From JAADEM01 sp965371855 (GTDB lineage Bacteria > Bacteroidota > Bacteroidia > Bacteroidales > Marinilabiliaceae): a DNA stretch of 23,484 nucleotides. This document shows, piece by piece, positions 23,265-23,484 of this stretch (its first letter is position 1; each line of letters begins with the position of its first letter). The notes below the pieces were generated by a model, which ran no database searches, was not told where the DNA came from, and saw only the letters and a list, made by a program, of their open reading frames with translations. The stretch is from the NCBI GenBank assembly GCA_965371855.1, contig CBDUZZ010000070.1:1-23484 (forward strand). Direction: 5' to 3'. The position numbers were made by a program, and so were the translations under genes.

Positions 23265-23447
23265 ATGAAAATGAATAGATCGCTAGGAATAAGCACAGAA
23301 ATACAAAAACAATTAAATGATAATCGATTAGGGATGTTGAATTCTGTGTACCCAAAAGAATTGTACCAATATAGTGAATCTGGTAAAAATAGAGACCGGA
23401 TATTTACAGTCTCTAATACTTTGCAAACAATGCTAGTGTTAAGTTAA
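23265..23447 (+). pseudogene. Truncated transposase-like N-terminus (IS4-type), 60 aa
   Basis: The frame gives 60 residues containing K-N-R-D-R-I-F-T-V-S-N-T-L-Q-T-M-L, similar to the N-terminal segment of IS4-type transposases of Bacteroidota. It stops at TAA (23445-23447), far short of the DDE catalytic domain. A different frame continues downstream with L-T-D-K-V-S-L, which could be the shifted continuation, but the window ends at 23484. It is either a frameshifted or degraded insertion sequence. No terminal inverted repeat was identified. Confidence 0.5.
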
Positions 23448-23484
23448 TCGTCAATTGACGGATAAAGTCTCTTTAATTTTATCC

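Overview
The window is a chromosomal segment of an AT-rich member of the Bacteroidota, most likely from the Bacteroidales/Marinilabiliales side. Supporting signs are the LptF-family permease next to a fused RibBA, a Bacteroidota-type START-like protein, MnmD without an MnmC oxidase partner, and several promoters with the phylum-typical -7 box TAnnTTTG. No plasmid or phage backbone is visible.

Layout. At 1-108 there is a tRNA with anticodon CAT, cut by the window edge, and its terminator. At 210-4263 plus-strand core genes encode an unrecognised protein, a START-like protein, an LptF/LptG-type permease and RibBA. At 4369-8976 lie anmK (minus), a gutted dihydroorotate dehydrogenase-like pseudogene, fmt (plus), a secreted GH73 glucosaminidase with two LysM domains (minus) and cytidine deaminase (plus). 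The gaps between these genes are rich in palindromes, short tandem repeats and stop-adjacent low-complexity sequence. A compound palindromic element at 9095-9238 looks like a REPIN-type doublet.

At 9296-17054 a minus-strand cluster, probably one operon, reads in transcription order: cellobiose/mannobiose 2-epimerase-like protein, large secreted GH38 alpha-mannosidase-like protein, small lipoprotein, sugar-porter MFS permease, and an MtaA-like uroporphyrinogen decarboxylase-family protein. A divergent AraC-type regulator (17136-18026) sits 81 bp from the epimerase start. Next comes L-fuculokinase with a recognisable promoter and an overlapping palindrome. The cluster looks like a small glycan-use locus: the mannosidase acts outside the cytoplasm, the permease imports the product, and the epimerase (and perhaps the UroD-like protein) modify it inside. 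It has no SusC/SusD pair in the window.

At 19668-22816 are minus-strand genes for two tandem FKBP-type prolyl isomerases, MnmD and a PlsC-type acyltransferase. The last ~650 bp is decayed DNA: a fragment of a glycyl radical enzyme followed by a truncated transposase-like N-terminus with its own promoter-like box.

No defence system, CRISPR array or clearly new multi-gene system is visible. The strongest leads are the REPIN-like element, the unusual mannosidase operon, and the recurring sequence patterns directly after stop codons.
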